Shown here in pieces: positions 11,001 to 22,559 of a stretch of DNA of 64,000 nucleotides (within the stretch, counting starts at the first letter, position 1; each line of letters opens with the position of its first letter). The stretch comes from Ephydatia muelleri (taxonomy: Eukaryota; Porifera; Demospongiae; Spongillida; Spongillidae): the NCBI GenBank assembly GCA_013339895.1, contig JABACO010000004.1, positions 11,100,218 to 11,164,217 on the forward strand. The letters are read 5' to 3'. Below the pieces are notes generated by a model that saw only the letters and a list, made by a program, of their open reading frames with translations, was not told the origin of the DNA and made no database searches. A program made the position numbers and the translations under genes.

Positions 11001-11601
11001 AATATGCGAGCGTGAAAGATAAAACTATGGGATGAACTAAAAAAACCATGATAGTCATTCTTGCGAGATCATTGCAAGCTACTGACATGCTGGTGAACCC
11101 TATCAGAATAGTCTGTTCACCATACATGTGTGTTTTCCTGCTTCGAGGCAGATGACACAGCCACAAACCTCCATGTGGTGGTCCTAGATAGGTTTACAAC
11201 AGATGCACTGTAAGTGTTCCTTTGTGGTGACTATGAGTTTCTCTGTCACAAGCATGGGTATCAGGTGTACAGTTGGAATTTAGCAATTCAAAACCCTGGA
11301 AAACTTGCTTTTTCATCTTTGTAGGTAGGGAAACATTTTGCCTCATCACCCTTGATGAACTAGGAAGGCCAGCTCCATGAGAGATTCTTGTGTTCATCGC
11401 TCTCTAGGCTTGACCATCAAAACTTCATGGATGCAAGAGAGAATTCAACAAAGCAATCGCATGAGTATGACAATTGCATAAAGAAGCCCTTCTTTAATAT
11501 TCCTTATCACAGCCAAATATACACCATAACGTTTATATATTGTAAGTGTACACCTGGCCTACACATCACGCAAAGAATCTATCAAAAATTATTTTAAGCA
11601 T
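11001..11601. other. Intergenic stretch with weak minus-strand ORFs
   Basis: It holds the minus-strand ORFs at 10930-11166 and 11194-11397, which carry no recognisable domain. Nothing else is seen before the transposon at 11610. Confidence 0.3.
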
Positions 11602-11609
11602 ACTGCCAC

Positions 11610-12763
11610 TAGGGTGTGTAACCGGTTATGAGGTTATTCGGGTTATTCGGATATTCGCAAAAACCTATCCGTTCGAATAGCAACTTAGCATTACTTGGAA
11701 GAATCGATTAGTGAATTTTATCTATTCGAAATAACCGGTTAATGTTTCTCCATTCGGAGGTACTTAGGTATTCGTCGTTAGCATCGACAATTCGTCCATT
11801 ATTCGAATATCTTTTTATAACGATATCCGGATATGATTTTCAATTGATAATTAGAGTTATACTACGTCACTGTTGTTTTTACTATTTATACATACATAAC
11901 GACATCGGAAGCAATCAATAATTGAGTAAATAGATAGTAATATAATACAAAATATTTAATGTGCATCAATTGGGGATACAAAATATACAGCGTGTACTAG
12001 CTCAGTGCTGTTATCGTCGTCTTCACGTAAGTTCATTAGTATATGCCACGAGTTGTTATATGTAGTAGCAATAAATTTATGTACCAGTACTAGTATTGCA
12101 TTGTTTTATTGTACAGTGGTACCGAAGTGAACATATCTGAGTATTGCGCTAGCGAGTGAAACAGAATGACAGACTTCTCACCCACTTCAAGTAAGTATGC
12201 ACGCTCTGTTTGAGTATGTGGAGGAATTAGAGAGCATTATTAATGGAACATTTCATATGCATTTAGCGAGAACGGGAATGGAGTATTGTGGGATGATTGT
12301 AAGTGGAGTACGTGATTGTAGGTGATGTGGGGTGAGTTTATAATGGTGATGTCTGGTCTCCGTGGTTAGTGTTGGATACATTACTATGGATATGTACAAG
12401 TGCATAGTAAAGACATACAATTTATTAAACTCTATTTGGCAAACACATGCATTGCTACTGTAGACCTTTGTGTCTCTGTGTTTTCAACTGACATGCATAG
12501 CTCTATTTTGGGTGCAAGACCAGGTGGATTTCTGTGCAGACATGAATTATCTTCTGAGTGTGCACTCCACAAGCAAAATAACCTGAATAACCTAGGTATT
12601 CGGCAGGAAATTTGGCAAAACCTATTCGGAAAAATCGATTTTGTTTTTTTAACTATTCGGAAAAATCGATTTTCAGATCCACAAAAACCTGAAAAATCGA
12701 TTAGTGTTTTAAAAGTATTCGGAAAAATCGATTTTCATTATGCAGGGGAGGTTACACACCCTA
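11610..12763 (+). mobile_element. TAGGGTGTG non-autonomous hAT-type element, copy A
   Basis: This 1154 bp element has the perfect 14-bp terminal inverted repeat TAGGGTGTGTAACC and the perfect 8-bp target duplication ACTGCCAC (11602-11609 and 12764-12771). The TIR form and 8-bp duplication point to the hAT superfamily. It codes for no transposase, but at 12166-12190 it keeps a start codon and eight codons (MTDFSPTS) followed by the strong splice donor GTAAGTATG. The right subterminal region repeats TTCGGAAAAATCGATTTT several times, probably transposase-binding sites. Copies B, C and D lie at 25397, 37480 and 50081. Confidence 0.93.
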
Positions 12764-12771
12764 ACTGCCAC

Positions 12772-13588
12772 ACAATTAGCCTTAACCTTGCTTTGTAGTG
12801 GCAATCCCCTCCGATCAGGAAATCATGAGTACATCAATGCATAGTGGGACATCAGCAATGCTATATTGAACTGGCGCAGCTGCACCAAGAGGAAGCCACA
12901 TTGCAACAGCTAGCAACATACATGTACAGTGCAATGGTTGCTGGCAGTTGTACGCCAATCACTCCTAGCTAGAGCATTTCCAGATGTACAAGTGAAAGAA
13001 CTGGTAGACTATGAGACTGATTGGTTTACCATTTGGTTGAATTTCAATTTCACCATTTAGGAAGATTTTACACTTCACTTGGTGTACTTCATCAGCACTA
13101 TTATGGTGGAAGTTTTGTGGTTTTGTGGTAAACCAAGATTAAATTTACACCATATATGGACACCTCAGTTATAATCAAATGAATATTGCATTCTTTAGCC
13201 TAGACCTTTACTGAGCACATATGAATGTAATTTGCTTCTGCTTTGTATGTACATGTAAGAGCGGAAGCTAATTACATTCATGAAGCTAATTCATGCGTAA
13301 TTCAATGCCACTTTGTTTATTCTTTTGAGCTATTGTTTAATCCATTCCACTCGTTATTATTTAAAGGAAACGTAGCTGCTTAAACTATACTATACTGCAT
13401 CCTAAGACAGCCCAGAAGGACTTTTGTGGACAGATGTGCATCTCTATCGCTCTTCATACTCCACTGATGTAATTGTCAAGGAACAGAAGAAGCTCTGATG
13501 GCCTGGCCCAATAGACATGGATGTCGAACACTACCTACGCTATCGATCACTCACTACCTAATCGACTCTATGGTACCGCGTTACCTTC
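12772..13588. other. Intergenic stretch with one stem-loop
   Basis: No gene is seen. 13223-13279 is a hairpin: GAATGTAATTTGCTTCTGCT faces AGCGGAAGCTAATTACATTC across a loop of about 17 bases. The arm of the inverted duplication starts only near 13575. Confidence 0.5.
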
Positions 13589-13596
13589 CCGTAACC

Positions 13597-15015
13597 CAGT
13601 GGCGGCGGGAGGGGGGGGGCAGGGGGGGGCAATTGCCCCCGGGCGCCGGGACAAGGGGGGCGCCTGCTAAGGCCAATAAAAAAAGGCTAGGCCTACTAAA
13701 CAAAGGGAAAACAATGATTCCATACAAGTTTAACTTAAGCTTGATCATGACAGGTAGACCTACATGTAAGCCTAAGTATGCCTGTAGGCTACTATAAGCG
13801 CAAACCTAAGTGACGTCATATTGGAGAACGTGACGCACGTGGCAAGTATGCATGACGTCACTTCTTCTAACCACGCCACGCCAACCGCTGACCCTAATTA
13901 GGCCCTAACACAGTTGTTTACAAGTTGTTGTAAAAAACTCTCCGCATAATGAGCAGCACAGGAAAACTGAGTGGAGCGCAGCGCCGAAAGCGAAAAGCAA
14001 AGGCAGCTGAAGAAGCACGCAAGTCTAGCAAGTTATTAGCTGCATTTTTAAAGGTTGACAAAGAAGCAGAGCACGATGATCTTGGTTCAAAAAGTGCTAA
14101 TGAGGAAAGTGAGGCAAATAGAATGGAAAGTGAAGTCACCAGTGACAATATTAATGATAGTGATGAAACCAGTGATAAGAGTGAGGTAGTGGCAGGGCAA
14201 GAAGATCCAAAACCAGGCCCGTCTCAACTGATTTACCATAATAATCCCATAATTACTTTCGGGGATATTGGATTCATGAGTTTCACAGCAGCTGCAAGAC
14301 CATGCATTGATGATGCTACAAAGGAACTCCTGGTAAAAACTGGCCCTGATGCATTTCGAAATGAAGATGCAACTCTGCCTAGAACACTGTCTGGTACTAA
14401 GGCTGTGGCAAGAGGAATGACCAAAAACTGGTGGCAAGCTGTGAGAGATCCTTCAGTAAGCTGAAGATAATCAAAATCTATCTGAGGTCTACTATGGCAC
14501 AAGAACGGTTGGGTAATCTTGCAATTCTTTCAATAGAGAAAGAAGTATTCAACAGTGTTGACTTTGATCAGATTATCGACCAATTCGCTGCCAGCTTTTA
14601 AATTAATGACTAATCTAAAAATAAATCATTTCTTTCAATCACATGTATGACCATAGACTAAATTAGTTTACTTGCACTGATATGAAGAATACTGTTAATA
14701 TAACTATAATCTAGAGCTGCACTAGACCGTAATTTTGCCTTAATTTTGTCAAAGTTCTGCGTTTATCTAAGATTTGAAAATACTAAAACAAAACAAAAGA
14801 AATTTAGGCCTAGGCCTAATGATCATATGATAGCCAAGCCTCGACTTCAAAGTGTTAATACCGCAAATACCGCTATAGGTTATCTCCACTGTCGGGACCT
14901 CCACAATTAAGGATAGCAATTAAGACTGCACGGATGCGGGGGGGGGAGGGGGGGGGGGGGGGGGCGCCATATCATAATCTGCCCCCGGGCGCCAGAGACC
15001 CTCGCGCCGCCACTG
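13597..15015 (+). mobile_element. hAT-family transposon, internally deleted, in the right arm
   Basis: The ends are inverted repeats beginning CAGTGGCGGCG. The flanks are a perfect 8-bp duplication CCGTAACC (13589-13596 and 15016-15023). The left arm carries that site once and uninterrupted (GGTTACGG at 8425-8432). Long G tracts sit just inside both ends. The 1419 bp element keeps only the two ends of a transposase gene, so it is an internal-deletion derivative that would depend on a full-length relative. Confidence 0.92.
13949..14601 (+). pseudogene. hAT transposase (zinc-finger/DUF4371 type), N- and C-terminal remnants
   Basis: The 171-residue frame at 13949-14464 starts with a basic LSGAQRRKRKAKAAEEAR segment and an acidic linker, and ends in DATLPRTLSGTKAVARGMTKNWW, as at the start of ZMYM1/52-kDa-repressor-like hAT transposases. 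After a frame change near 14455 comes STMAQERLGNLAILSIEKE, the end of the hATC dimerisation domain, with a stop at 14599-14601. The whole catalytic core is missing between these pieces. The join is a deletion, since no splice sites fit. Confidence 0.8.
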
Positions 15016-15023
15016 CCGTAACC

Positions 15024-15357
15024 GCCACCAACTTCCCCCTCCCCTCCTCCCCAAACAAAATAAAATGTCCCAGAATTGAACCAGCAAAGATACTAGTCAT
15101 TAAAGAAGGTCTTGCGATAGGCTGTTTCAATGGCTAGTATACCTCTGCTGCATGCATGGTATTGTATAAACAAGCTGCGGCATGATGCGCGTGTAAGCAT
15201 CGTGACAAGTGTTTAATAGTCTACACACATGTAGGACGCTATCAAGTATTAGGGACATATCGTTGAAGTGTACCAATGGTGATGTTTACTTGAGGTTATA
15301 TTGTATGACCGTAATGTTCTAATTATAATCCTATAGTCATAGTGACACTAATTAAAT
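15024..15357. other. 5' flank of receptor copy 2
   Basis: It matches the flank of copy 1 in inverse order apart from the hAT insertion. It contains the empty hAT site at 15089-15096. The start codon is preceded by ACTAATTAAAT. A promoter is expected here but no element can be defined from sequence alone. Confidence 0.4.
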
Positions 15358-17595
15358 ATGAAGGTCGTTGTTGAGTACTGTCTCTTCTCATTTCTGCTAT
15401 TGATTGTAATCGGCTGTCACAGTGACATGGCTCCCAAATTCGAAACGTTGTACCTCCTCTCCCTACTCTCCTACCCCGACCCCAGCGGCGATCCCTCGTT
15501 GCGGCCGTCGCTTACGGATGGAGGGGATATCATTCCCGGCGCCAAACTTGCAGTACAGGAAATTAACAATCGTACAGACATCCTAACCAACTACAAACTG
15601 GAACTCATAGTAGCTGACGACGGCTGCAACATCAGTTGGAAGTCCATTATCAGTCTGATCAACAACCTCTACTACGAAGGTAAACACATTGTTGGCATAA
15701 TCGGGCCACAGTGTTCCGATTCGGCGAAAGCAGTGGCTACGCTCACTGGAAAGTCGGAAATAGCTTTGATTAACGTGCATCTTGGATCCGCTCCGGAGCT
15801 TGGCAATCGCTCCGTGTACCCGTACAGCTTTGGAATATTTTCTCCGACGTCTATAGTGATTGACGCGCTGGTGGATTTGTTCGAGCGCAACAACTGGACT
15901 CGCGCAGCAGTGCTGTACAACCAGGATATGCTGGTGGATTACAATTCCTTTCGTTTGTTCGAAAATAAAATAAAAGGAAAGGCAGAACTGTCCTTCGTCT
16001 CTCCCGCTAATCAAGACTATCTCCCATTGGTAGCTCTGAAGAGTACCTTCGTACGGGTGATCGTAGCCTTCCTTCGCGGTGAAACACTTGGGAGAGCCCT
16101 CTGCGTGGCTTACCGTATGGGCATGACCTATCCGAATTATCAATGGTTACTTCTTGGGAGCTCCCCAACATTCCCAGAGCCTTTTGTATACAATACGACT
16201 AAGTACTCGTGTAACGAGTCCGAATCGGACAAGGAAACACTGCTATTCCACAGCACTTCTTATCACGAGTATGATGCAACCAGGTACACACAACTTGATA
16301 TGGGCTATGCTAACAAGACGTGCGCAAATAATACTGTCTACTGCTATGCCATCTTTGACGCTGTGTGGGCGTATGCCCTGGCCTTAAACAATTCAATCGA
16401 TGCACTTGGTATGATAGGTCTTAACCTTTCGAATTACACATTAGGACAGGAAAAAAGCACACAATTAATTCAGCAGCAGATGTATTTGCTGAATTTCAGT
16501 GGTGTTGCGGGAGATACTATACGATTTCATAATGGCTACATCTCGTCTGCAATTACAAACATTCTCAATGGTAACAATGATATTGTAGCCAATTACACTA
16601 ACTCTAATGGGATTCGAATCGACCCTACTGCAGTACATGTCTTCATTTCATCAAGCTTTGATGAGACACACATTTTGGTCTCTCCTCCTCTTGCTGGGGT
16701 TATCATTGTGGTGGATGTGATAGGTGTCCTTCTGGTGTTAGGGATACATGTCATGAACACGGTGTACAGGAATCACAAAGCCATCAAGGCCTCGAGTTCA
16801 CGTCTGAACCATTTTGCTTACATTGGGTGCTACCTGATCCTACTGGCCACACTGCTGTACACAATTAATGAGACATTCCCTATCAGTATGCAGTCCAAGT
16901 CAATATTATGCAATGCCTTTCCATGGTCCCTGATAATAGGGCTCACTCTTGTGTTTGGAGCAGTAACTGCAAAGACTTGGAGGTTACATAATATCTTCAA
17001 AAGCGCTCAGAACTTAAGGAGTGGCTACAATGCCGTGATGAGTGACACTGTGCTGGCGGTTGTAATTGTGATTTTGGTTGGCATAGTTGCAGGGTTTTGT
17101 ACAGCATGGACTGTCCATGATCCCTACGTACGAAATGTAACTAGAAATTTTTTGCCATCAGGGGACAGTTTGTCGGTTATTATTGAGGAATTTTGTTCTT
17201 GCAAGTACCCAGTGCGATGGATTGCATCGATAATTGTATTTGAGACTGTTTTCATTGTGGTACCGCTATTTTATTTAGCAATCACCACATTGTCAATAGC
17301 CAAAAAGAAAAAGGAGTTTCAGACACGAAGCATCTTAGTGCTGGTGTACCTGCTGATTCTAACCACTGTAGTTGGAGGAGCGATCTACTGGATAGCAGTG
17401 ATTGTCAAAGCAGGAGTCAATACATCCTATGGAATACTTGCATTTTTGCTCACATTTATGGCATATCTATGTGTCGTGTTATTTTTCACACCTCCTGTTC
17501 TGGCTGTCATCAATGATCTTCTCCATCCTCATCGCCAAAGGACGGCCACTGTTCGGACTCTTATTAGAACTAAAACTGCAGTGTCTCAAATTTAG
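15358..17595 (+). CDS. Class C (GABA-B-type) G-protein-coupled receptor, copy 2
   Basis: This is a 745-residue intronless frame, the inverted partner of copy 1. The architecture is the same: signal peptide, flytrap domain to about residue 440, then seven membrane helices. The first helix is at about 442-467. The third starts after LCNAFPW at about 518 and carries LTLVFGAVTAKTWRLHNIF. The seventh ends in VLFFTPPVLAVINDLL at about 713. Differences from copy 1 cluster in the flytrap domain and the second extracellular loop, as expected if ligand specificity drifts while the helices are kept. The tail ends in SQI, again a class I PDZ-ligand form. The best reading is a functional paralogue that couples an extracellular small molecule to G proteins at the cell surface; the ligand is unknown. 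Confidence 0.92.
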   Translation: MKVVVEYCLFSFLLLIVIGCHSDMAPKFETLYLLSLLSYPDPSGDPSLRPSLTDGGDIIPGAKLAVQEINNRTDILTNYKLELIVADDGCNISWKSIISLINNLYYEGKHIVGIIGPQCSDSAKAVATLTGKSEIALINVHLGSAPELGNRSVYPYSFGIFSPTSIVIDALVDLFERNNWTRAAVLYNQDMLVDYNSFRLFENKIKGKAELSFVSPANQDYLPLVALKSTFVRVIVAFLRGETLGRALCVAYRMGMTYPNYQWLLLGSSPTFPEPFVYNTTKYSCNESESDKETLLFHSTSYHEYDATRYTQLDMGYANKTCANNTVYCYAIFDAVWAYALALNNSIDALGMIGLNLSNYTLGQEKSTQLIQQQMYLLNFSGVAGDTIRFHNGYISSAITNILNGNNDIVANYTNSNGIRIDPTAVHVFISSSFDETHILVSPPLAGVIIVVDVIGVLLVLGIHVMNTVYRNHKAIKASSSRLNHFAYIGCYLILLATLLYTINETFPISMQSKSILCNAFPWSLIIGLTLVFGAVTAKTWRLHNIFKSAQNLRSGYNAVMSDTVLAVVIVILVGIVAGFCTAWTVHDPYVRNVTRNFLPSGDSLSVIIEEFCSCKYPVRWIASIIVFETVFIVVPLFYLAITTLSIAKKKKEFQTRSILVLVYLLILTTVVGGAIYWIAVIVKAGVNTSYGILAFLLTFMAYLCVVLFFTPPVLAVINDLLHPHRQRTATVRTLIRTKTAVSQI

Positions 17596-18199
17596 CAACA
17601 CTCACTGTATGACGTTTACTAGCCACACAAAATTGACAATTTGGTAGTATTGTGCTTATTTAGGTTTATGTAAATGAACAGTACAGTTATGCATCGGTGT
17701 TGAAATAAAAAGACGCGCTTCTTTCGGCATGAACGCTACATGTGTTTCAAAATGCGCGTAAAATAGAGAGCTCGCGATTCTATTCAGGTGCATGAGATGG
17801 TCACCTTAAGCACCTCATCACTACAATACTTGTAACATAGGTGCGGGCGTACAATGATCAGGTTTTGTGTTGTGATAAAGTGTCCGCTCGCAATTCAGGA
17901 AAATAAATGCCATTGAAAAAAGGCACATCAAAGGTTACAAAAACTGTTAGTGTTCTATGTCAAGGGTCGAGTTACACCACTAATTGCATTCATTCTTACC
18001 TCTAATCAGAATGGAGTGTGGAGAAGCTCCAACCTTTGCTAAATAACAAAACGAACTAGTGGATTTAAGATGCTCCGCTTCCGTTTCATTTTCTTTAAAG
18101 CCTTACTTCGCGTCCATACATGCGGGCTAAACACGTAGAGTGTGATGGTCAGTGAATTTGTGCATACTTTAGTGCTTAGTTGATATACATTTTTGTTAT
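17596..18199. other. 3' flank of receptor copy 2
   Basis: It is homologous to 2340-2909 in inverse orientation. The first hundred bases, beginning CAACACTCACTGTATG, also resemble the flank of receptor copy 3. No gene is seen. Confidence 0.5.
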
Positions 18200-18472
18200 T
18201 ATTGTGTCTGCCCCTCACTCTGCCCCCTGGTGTGCTCCATCTGTTGCATTTGGCCTCCACTTTGGAGCCCAATAAGTTTTTAGTTGCCATAAATGGTGGC
18301 TAGGCCATGATTTGTCCAAGGGTTCCGTATGTCCACTTTGTCCATTCACTGCTCTTGTCCCTCTCGCTTGTCATCATGCAATGACCTGCAGAGGTGGAGG
18401 TGACTTAGTCACGTGTCGTTATCGCTTGAGGGATTTTACCACAATGCTCATCTGGGTGTTAAGGTGGAAGAC
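18200..18472 (+). pseudogene. Zinc-binding/R2-type endonuclease remnant, right-arm copy
   Basis: This is the partner of 1590-1900. It reads KWWLGHDLSKGSVCPLCPFT, then HHAMTCRGGGDLVT, keeping the C-x2-C and H-x4-C spacing of the zinc module before an R2-type endonuclease. The catalytic part is missing. It is duplicated with the receptor gene. Confidence 0.5.
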
Positions 18473-19440
18473 TTTGATGTTGCAGCGGAGTAAATAGCTC
18501 TTCGTGAACACAGAGATAATATGTAAAGAGATTGACAACGCGTCACGTGAGCCGTAAAGATTTTTACAGTGCCTGGTGTAATCACACGTGCGTGTAAGTG
18601 GTGAAAAGGGCATCAAAATTCGTTTGTTTGGTGTAACCACAAAAGGAAGACAGTACCTACTGCTGCGATCAAGGACGTTATAATAGAAGGTATTTATACG
18701 GGGGTTGAGACTTTGACGCGTGATTTTCAGTATAGTTTAATGAAATTTTACAATGGCAGGAGCGCTTTTTTTGTGGGACAGCAACTTGTGCATCCGCGGG
18801 ATTTTTATGCATGCGATCGTTTGCCTAACCTAAACAATGGTTATATTTTAGTGTGATGTTGTGTTTTTGCCCAAAGCGCGCTTGTAACGATCCTTATAGC
18901 ATATTGGGTATGCAAAACATGTGGGACAGTTACGTCGTAGCCACACAGACTAGTATGGTAAAACGGATACTGGCTTGTAGCTCTTTCCTTATATATTAGT
19001 GTCCAAGTATTGTAGCGTGCCCCACACGTTTGGTTGACGGTGTGTATTTTTTTAAAGGGAATGGGGAAAAGGAAATTTAGATTGGGGCAACATCTGAAGA
19101 ATGAAGAGCGCGTACAGCGAAGTCTAATCATGTTAGTTCCTCGCGAGAGTGTCGGTATTTCCGTTTCTTCGTCCTTGACTATCACTCTGCCTCCATGTGG
19201 TAGACTGGCCAAGGATATCACGACTACAACGCGTAACGCTGTCTACACGGGACAATGTTAAAAGCACTTGCACTCGAGATCAGACTCTCTAATCAAGTGT
19301 ACAGCCACAAGCATATATGCACATATCCAGGCCAGCCCTATCAGGAGGCGGCCGCCATACACACAATAGTCAAATCGGCCCGCACACAATGACAATACAT
19401 AATGCACACAAGCATGAGTCATAGAGTCCCCAGTCCATCA
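18473..19440. other. Intergenic stretch
   Basis: Two overlapping ORFs on opposite strands (18841-19221 minus, 19034-19261 plus) carry no recognisable domain. No repeat termini are evident. Confidence 0.35.
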
Positions 19441-19450
19441 CACTCCACCA

Positions 19451-20662
19451 TTGACCTGCCCTGTTTCAATACCGTTAGTAGTGATTATGGAATGTGTCTC
19501 GAACGTCTTGCTAGCAAAACTTAGCCTATTAAATCCATTTTCTGCCTGGACTGTAGCTTCCAAATATCCTTCCTATGTGCTCTGCAAGTTCCAGATTCAT
19601 GGTTCTGGCAACGTTAACAGGACTATCAACTACTGTGTCTCAATCGATCAAAAGCTTAACTGGTCATTGAGCCTCCAGAATAGAACTATCCGCTCAGATG
19701 TTTGCAGTATGCTAAGTTTTCTTCCTTACCGATGTAAATTCACTTGTGAAGTTGAAATCTGTTCTGGATGGTTCATACCTGTGTAGTGGAAACCCAGATC
19801 ATCTTTTAGCTCAGCAATAGCCTCTACAACATGATTTGAGTGGTAAGCATTGTTTTGTATGTTCTGAGGTCACATTTTGTTCCTCCTAGGTAACAAGTCG
19901 GCTGTCTTAGATGAATCTATTTTCCCAGAGTTTCCTACAATTCGTCACAAGCATTGTGAGATGTTGCTACCAGCTGATACAACTGGCCAACCTTTCAGAT
20001 GTAGTGTGTGCTCAGCTTACCGGTCCACACTCATGACCCACACCCGTTGTGTGACTAATGAGTCCGATCATGTGAACTACAGGCGAGTAATTTTAGTAAA
20101 ATGAATTTACTAATTTACATTTGAACATGTATTCAGGTACCAAGCCAGTGCCTCTTCTTGCAACCCGTCTTCTGAAACTATGGAAGGAGATTAAGAGGAA
20201 GTCTATTCAATTGTCACGCTTGAAGGCAAATAGCTCGCAAAACTGTGAAGTTTCAGGAGTAACAGTGGATGAGGGGTTACACTCTGATTTAAAGGCCATC
20301 TGTAGCAGCCTACCAGATTCTGCTGATGTTCTGAAAATGTATCCGAAGGATTCATTTTTCAACATTTTCTGGCAGCAGCAAATGCAGGCTGCCACTAAAA
20401 AGAATGCCAGAATGATGCGCTGGCATCCCTTGATGATTCGTTGGTGCTTTTCGCTACGACATAAGTAAGTCTGTAGTTAATATTGAACTTTCTACACTCA
20501 TATATGTAACTCATGCAGGTCCAGTGGAGCATATGAAGCCTTACGTGATTCAGGATGTTTGAAACTGCCATCACAGCGTACATTGTGTGACTATACCCAC
20601 TACACTGAAGTAAAGTGTGGTTTTTCTGTGGGAGTGGATACTATGCTTCAAAAGGCTGCTCA
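19451..20662 (+). pseudogene. P-element/THAP9-like transposase, N-terminal half
   Basis: After a weak upstream frame (19451-19786), conserved blocks appear in order: LDESIFPEFPTIRHKHCEML with Cys-x2-Cys in CSVCSAYRSTL, a coiled segment, the IFWQQQMQAATKK block and MRWHPLMIRWCFSLRH, then SSGAYEALRDSGCLKLPSQR and DYTHYTEVKCGFS. These match P-type transposases in animals. Introns fit at about 20083-20138 and 20464-20519 (GTAAGT to GCAG), joining blocks in frame. The gene is cut at 20662 by the TA-flanked element and continues at 24533. THAP-family P transposases bind DNA and catalyse cut-and-paste transposition. This copy is dead. Confidence 0.8.
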
Positions 20663-21185
20663 TATCCAGAAATGAGCGGTCAAAAGTCAGAATAATTTAC
20701 TCGCGGTTTGCGAATCACCGAATATTCCCGTATACCTTCCCATACCAATGTATGGGTTAGTTGTATACCAAGGACGCCAGATTTTTCCCAGGATTTGAAA
20801 TTTGAAAATGTTTGTACACTACATTTGTTATGATTTTTAGTGGTGTCACCGTATTTTTCCTATTTAAGCTGGGGCTTCCCTAGGATTGTCATAACATTGT
20901 CCCCAAATGTACGGTAGTCAATGAGAAGGGTTTCTCATTACAATATTCCACGGTCATTTGTGTCAATACCTTTACGATTTACGATTTTGATATTTGAAAA
21001 TAATATAGCTAGTACATCGAAGAACTATAAAATGTACTAAAAACTAGGCCTTCCTATTGAAAAATCGGCTTCCATACCCGGGAGAAGCATTTCATGTTGA
21101 ATCTGTACGTTCCTCCATCTCGTGCCCTCAAAATTGACTCACGTGCGGATAGTACCATACAGATAATGCTGTGTAGTTGAAGCAG

Positions 21186-21597
21186 CAGGGGCGGATCCAG
21201 GAATTTAGGAAGGGGGGGGGGGGGGGGCACAGAAAGGGGGTGGGTGCGGGAGGGGGATGTGCCCCCTCCCTCGCGAAGCGCGGAAGCTTTGAGCAATATA
21301 GCAATACTGACACACATTCATAATGAAAAATTAGCACTTATCACTTAATACAAAAGCATGAAAGTACATGTACTACTAATACTAGTATGTAGCTAGTTTA
21401 TGCATTTTTGTCATACAGTGAGGCGAAGAGCCTTCGTGGTCGCTTTTGAATGGTGGGCACCGGGGGCACGTGCCCCCCCCCCCCCCCTTCCGTTCATCTA
21501 ATTATATATTCATGTTACGTAATCGTACCGTGTAACTGCTGATGTAGCGTATGAGATAACGCTTCGCGACCCCCCCCCCCCCCTAGATCCGCCCCTG
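21186..21597 (+). mobile_element. CAGGGGCGGATC small inverted-repeat element, copy 1
   Basis: The 412 bp element has inverted ends CAGGGGCGGATCCAGG and CAGGGGCGGATCTAGG, flanked by AGCAG on both sides (21181-21185, 21598-21602). It has G and C tracts just inside the ends and no coding capacity. Relatives are at 48597 and 58763. Similar TIRs occur in hAT-like elements, but the visible direct repeats here are only about 5 bp, so the superfamily is left open. Confidence 0.75.
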
Positions 21598-22046
21598 AGC
21601 AGAGATAATATATATTATCTCTGGTTGAAGTGTAGCCCTCCTTCAGTTTTTTGATGGCATGAAATCGGTCCCAGACCTCTCATCGCGCTGCCCAAAAAGG
21701 TTTTCTACCAGTTGAGTTACTATGCGATCTTACCCGATGCGATCGGGATCGTTTGTATAAATCGCGCATACATGTACAGTACCATCCAGACGTAGCTTCT
21801 TGACACACGCGTGCGCGCGTCACGAGTGATACCCGTGCGTGACTCGAGCATACTTGTGTTTCACACGCATCAGGTTTGTCGTGGCGCGAAGCGACATTTT
21901 CGAGACACGAACTCGCGTGATGGCACCCACTCCCTCAGTTGTAAAATACTATGGACAAAATTTCTACAATTCAGGAGCCCTTTGCTTGAATGCAAAACTA
22001 AGTTGTTTGTGAAGCCAGAACAGAGTAAGACTATGAGCTGTGTGTG

Positions 22047-22236
<190 letters not shown>

Positions 22237-22365
22237 GCTTACAAGTGTGTACTAGTATAGACCTAGCTTGACCTTACAATTGTGTGCTATGTAAACTGTG
22301 ATTAGCCTAATCTGATGTTAGACTGCCTGGGGTACAAGTACATGTAGCAGTTTTTCTCTGAGAAC

Positions 22366-22550
22366 AGTAGGTCCAGGGTAGGCCTATGTAGGTACATGTA
22401 GGTCCAGGGTAGGCCTATGTAGGTACATGTAGGTCCAGGGTAGGCCTATGTAGGTACATGTACATGTAGGTCCAGGATAGGCCTACATAGGTCCAGGGTA
22501 CTAGTATAGGCCTATGTACAGTTAGGTACATTTTAGGTCCAGGGTGGTAC
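22366..22550. repeat. Minisatellite, AGGTCCAGGGTAGGCCTATG units
   Basis: Five or more units of about 30 bp built from GTCCAGGGTAGGCCTATGTA and GGTACATGTA are in tandem. The same unit, inverted, forms the array at 46520-47200. Confidence 0.85.
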
Positions 22551-22559
22551 ATGTGGTGA

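Larger units (their letters stand above)
13575..18472. repeat. Right arm of the inverted segmental duplication
   Basis: It is the inverted counterpart of 1590-8440. It includes the CCCGTAACCGCC target segment, the receptor 5' flank, receptor copy 2 and the 3' flank down to TTAAGGTGGAA at about 18470. It contains the hAT element at 13597-15015, which the left arm lacks, and it lacks the hAT element found in the left arm. Confidence 0.85.

Noticed and set aside
12400-12798. 83-132 residue ORF present in all four TAGGGTGTG elements
   Set aside because: The copies are nearly identical throughout, so an open frame in each is expected without selection, and no domain is seen. In copy A it runs past the terminus into unrelated flank.
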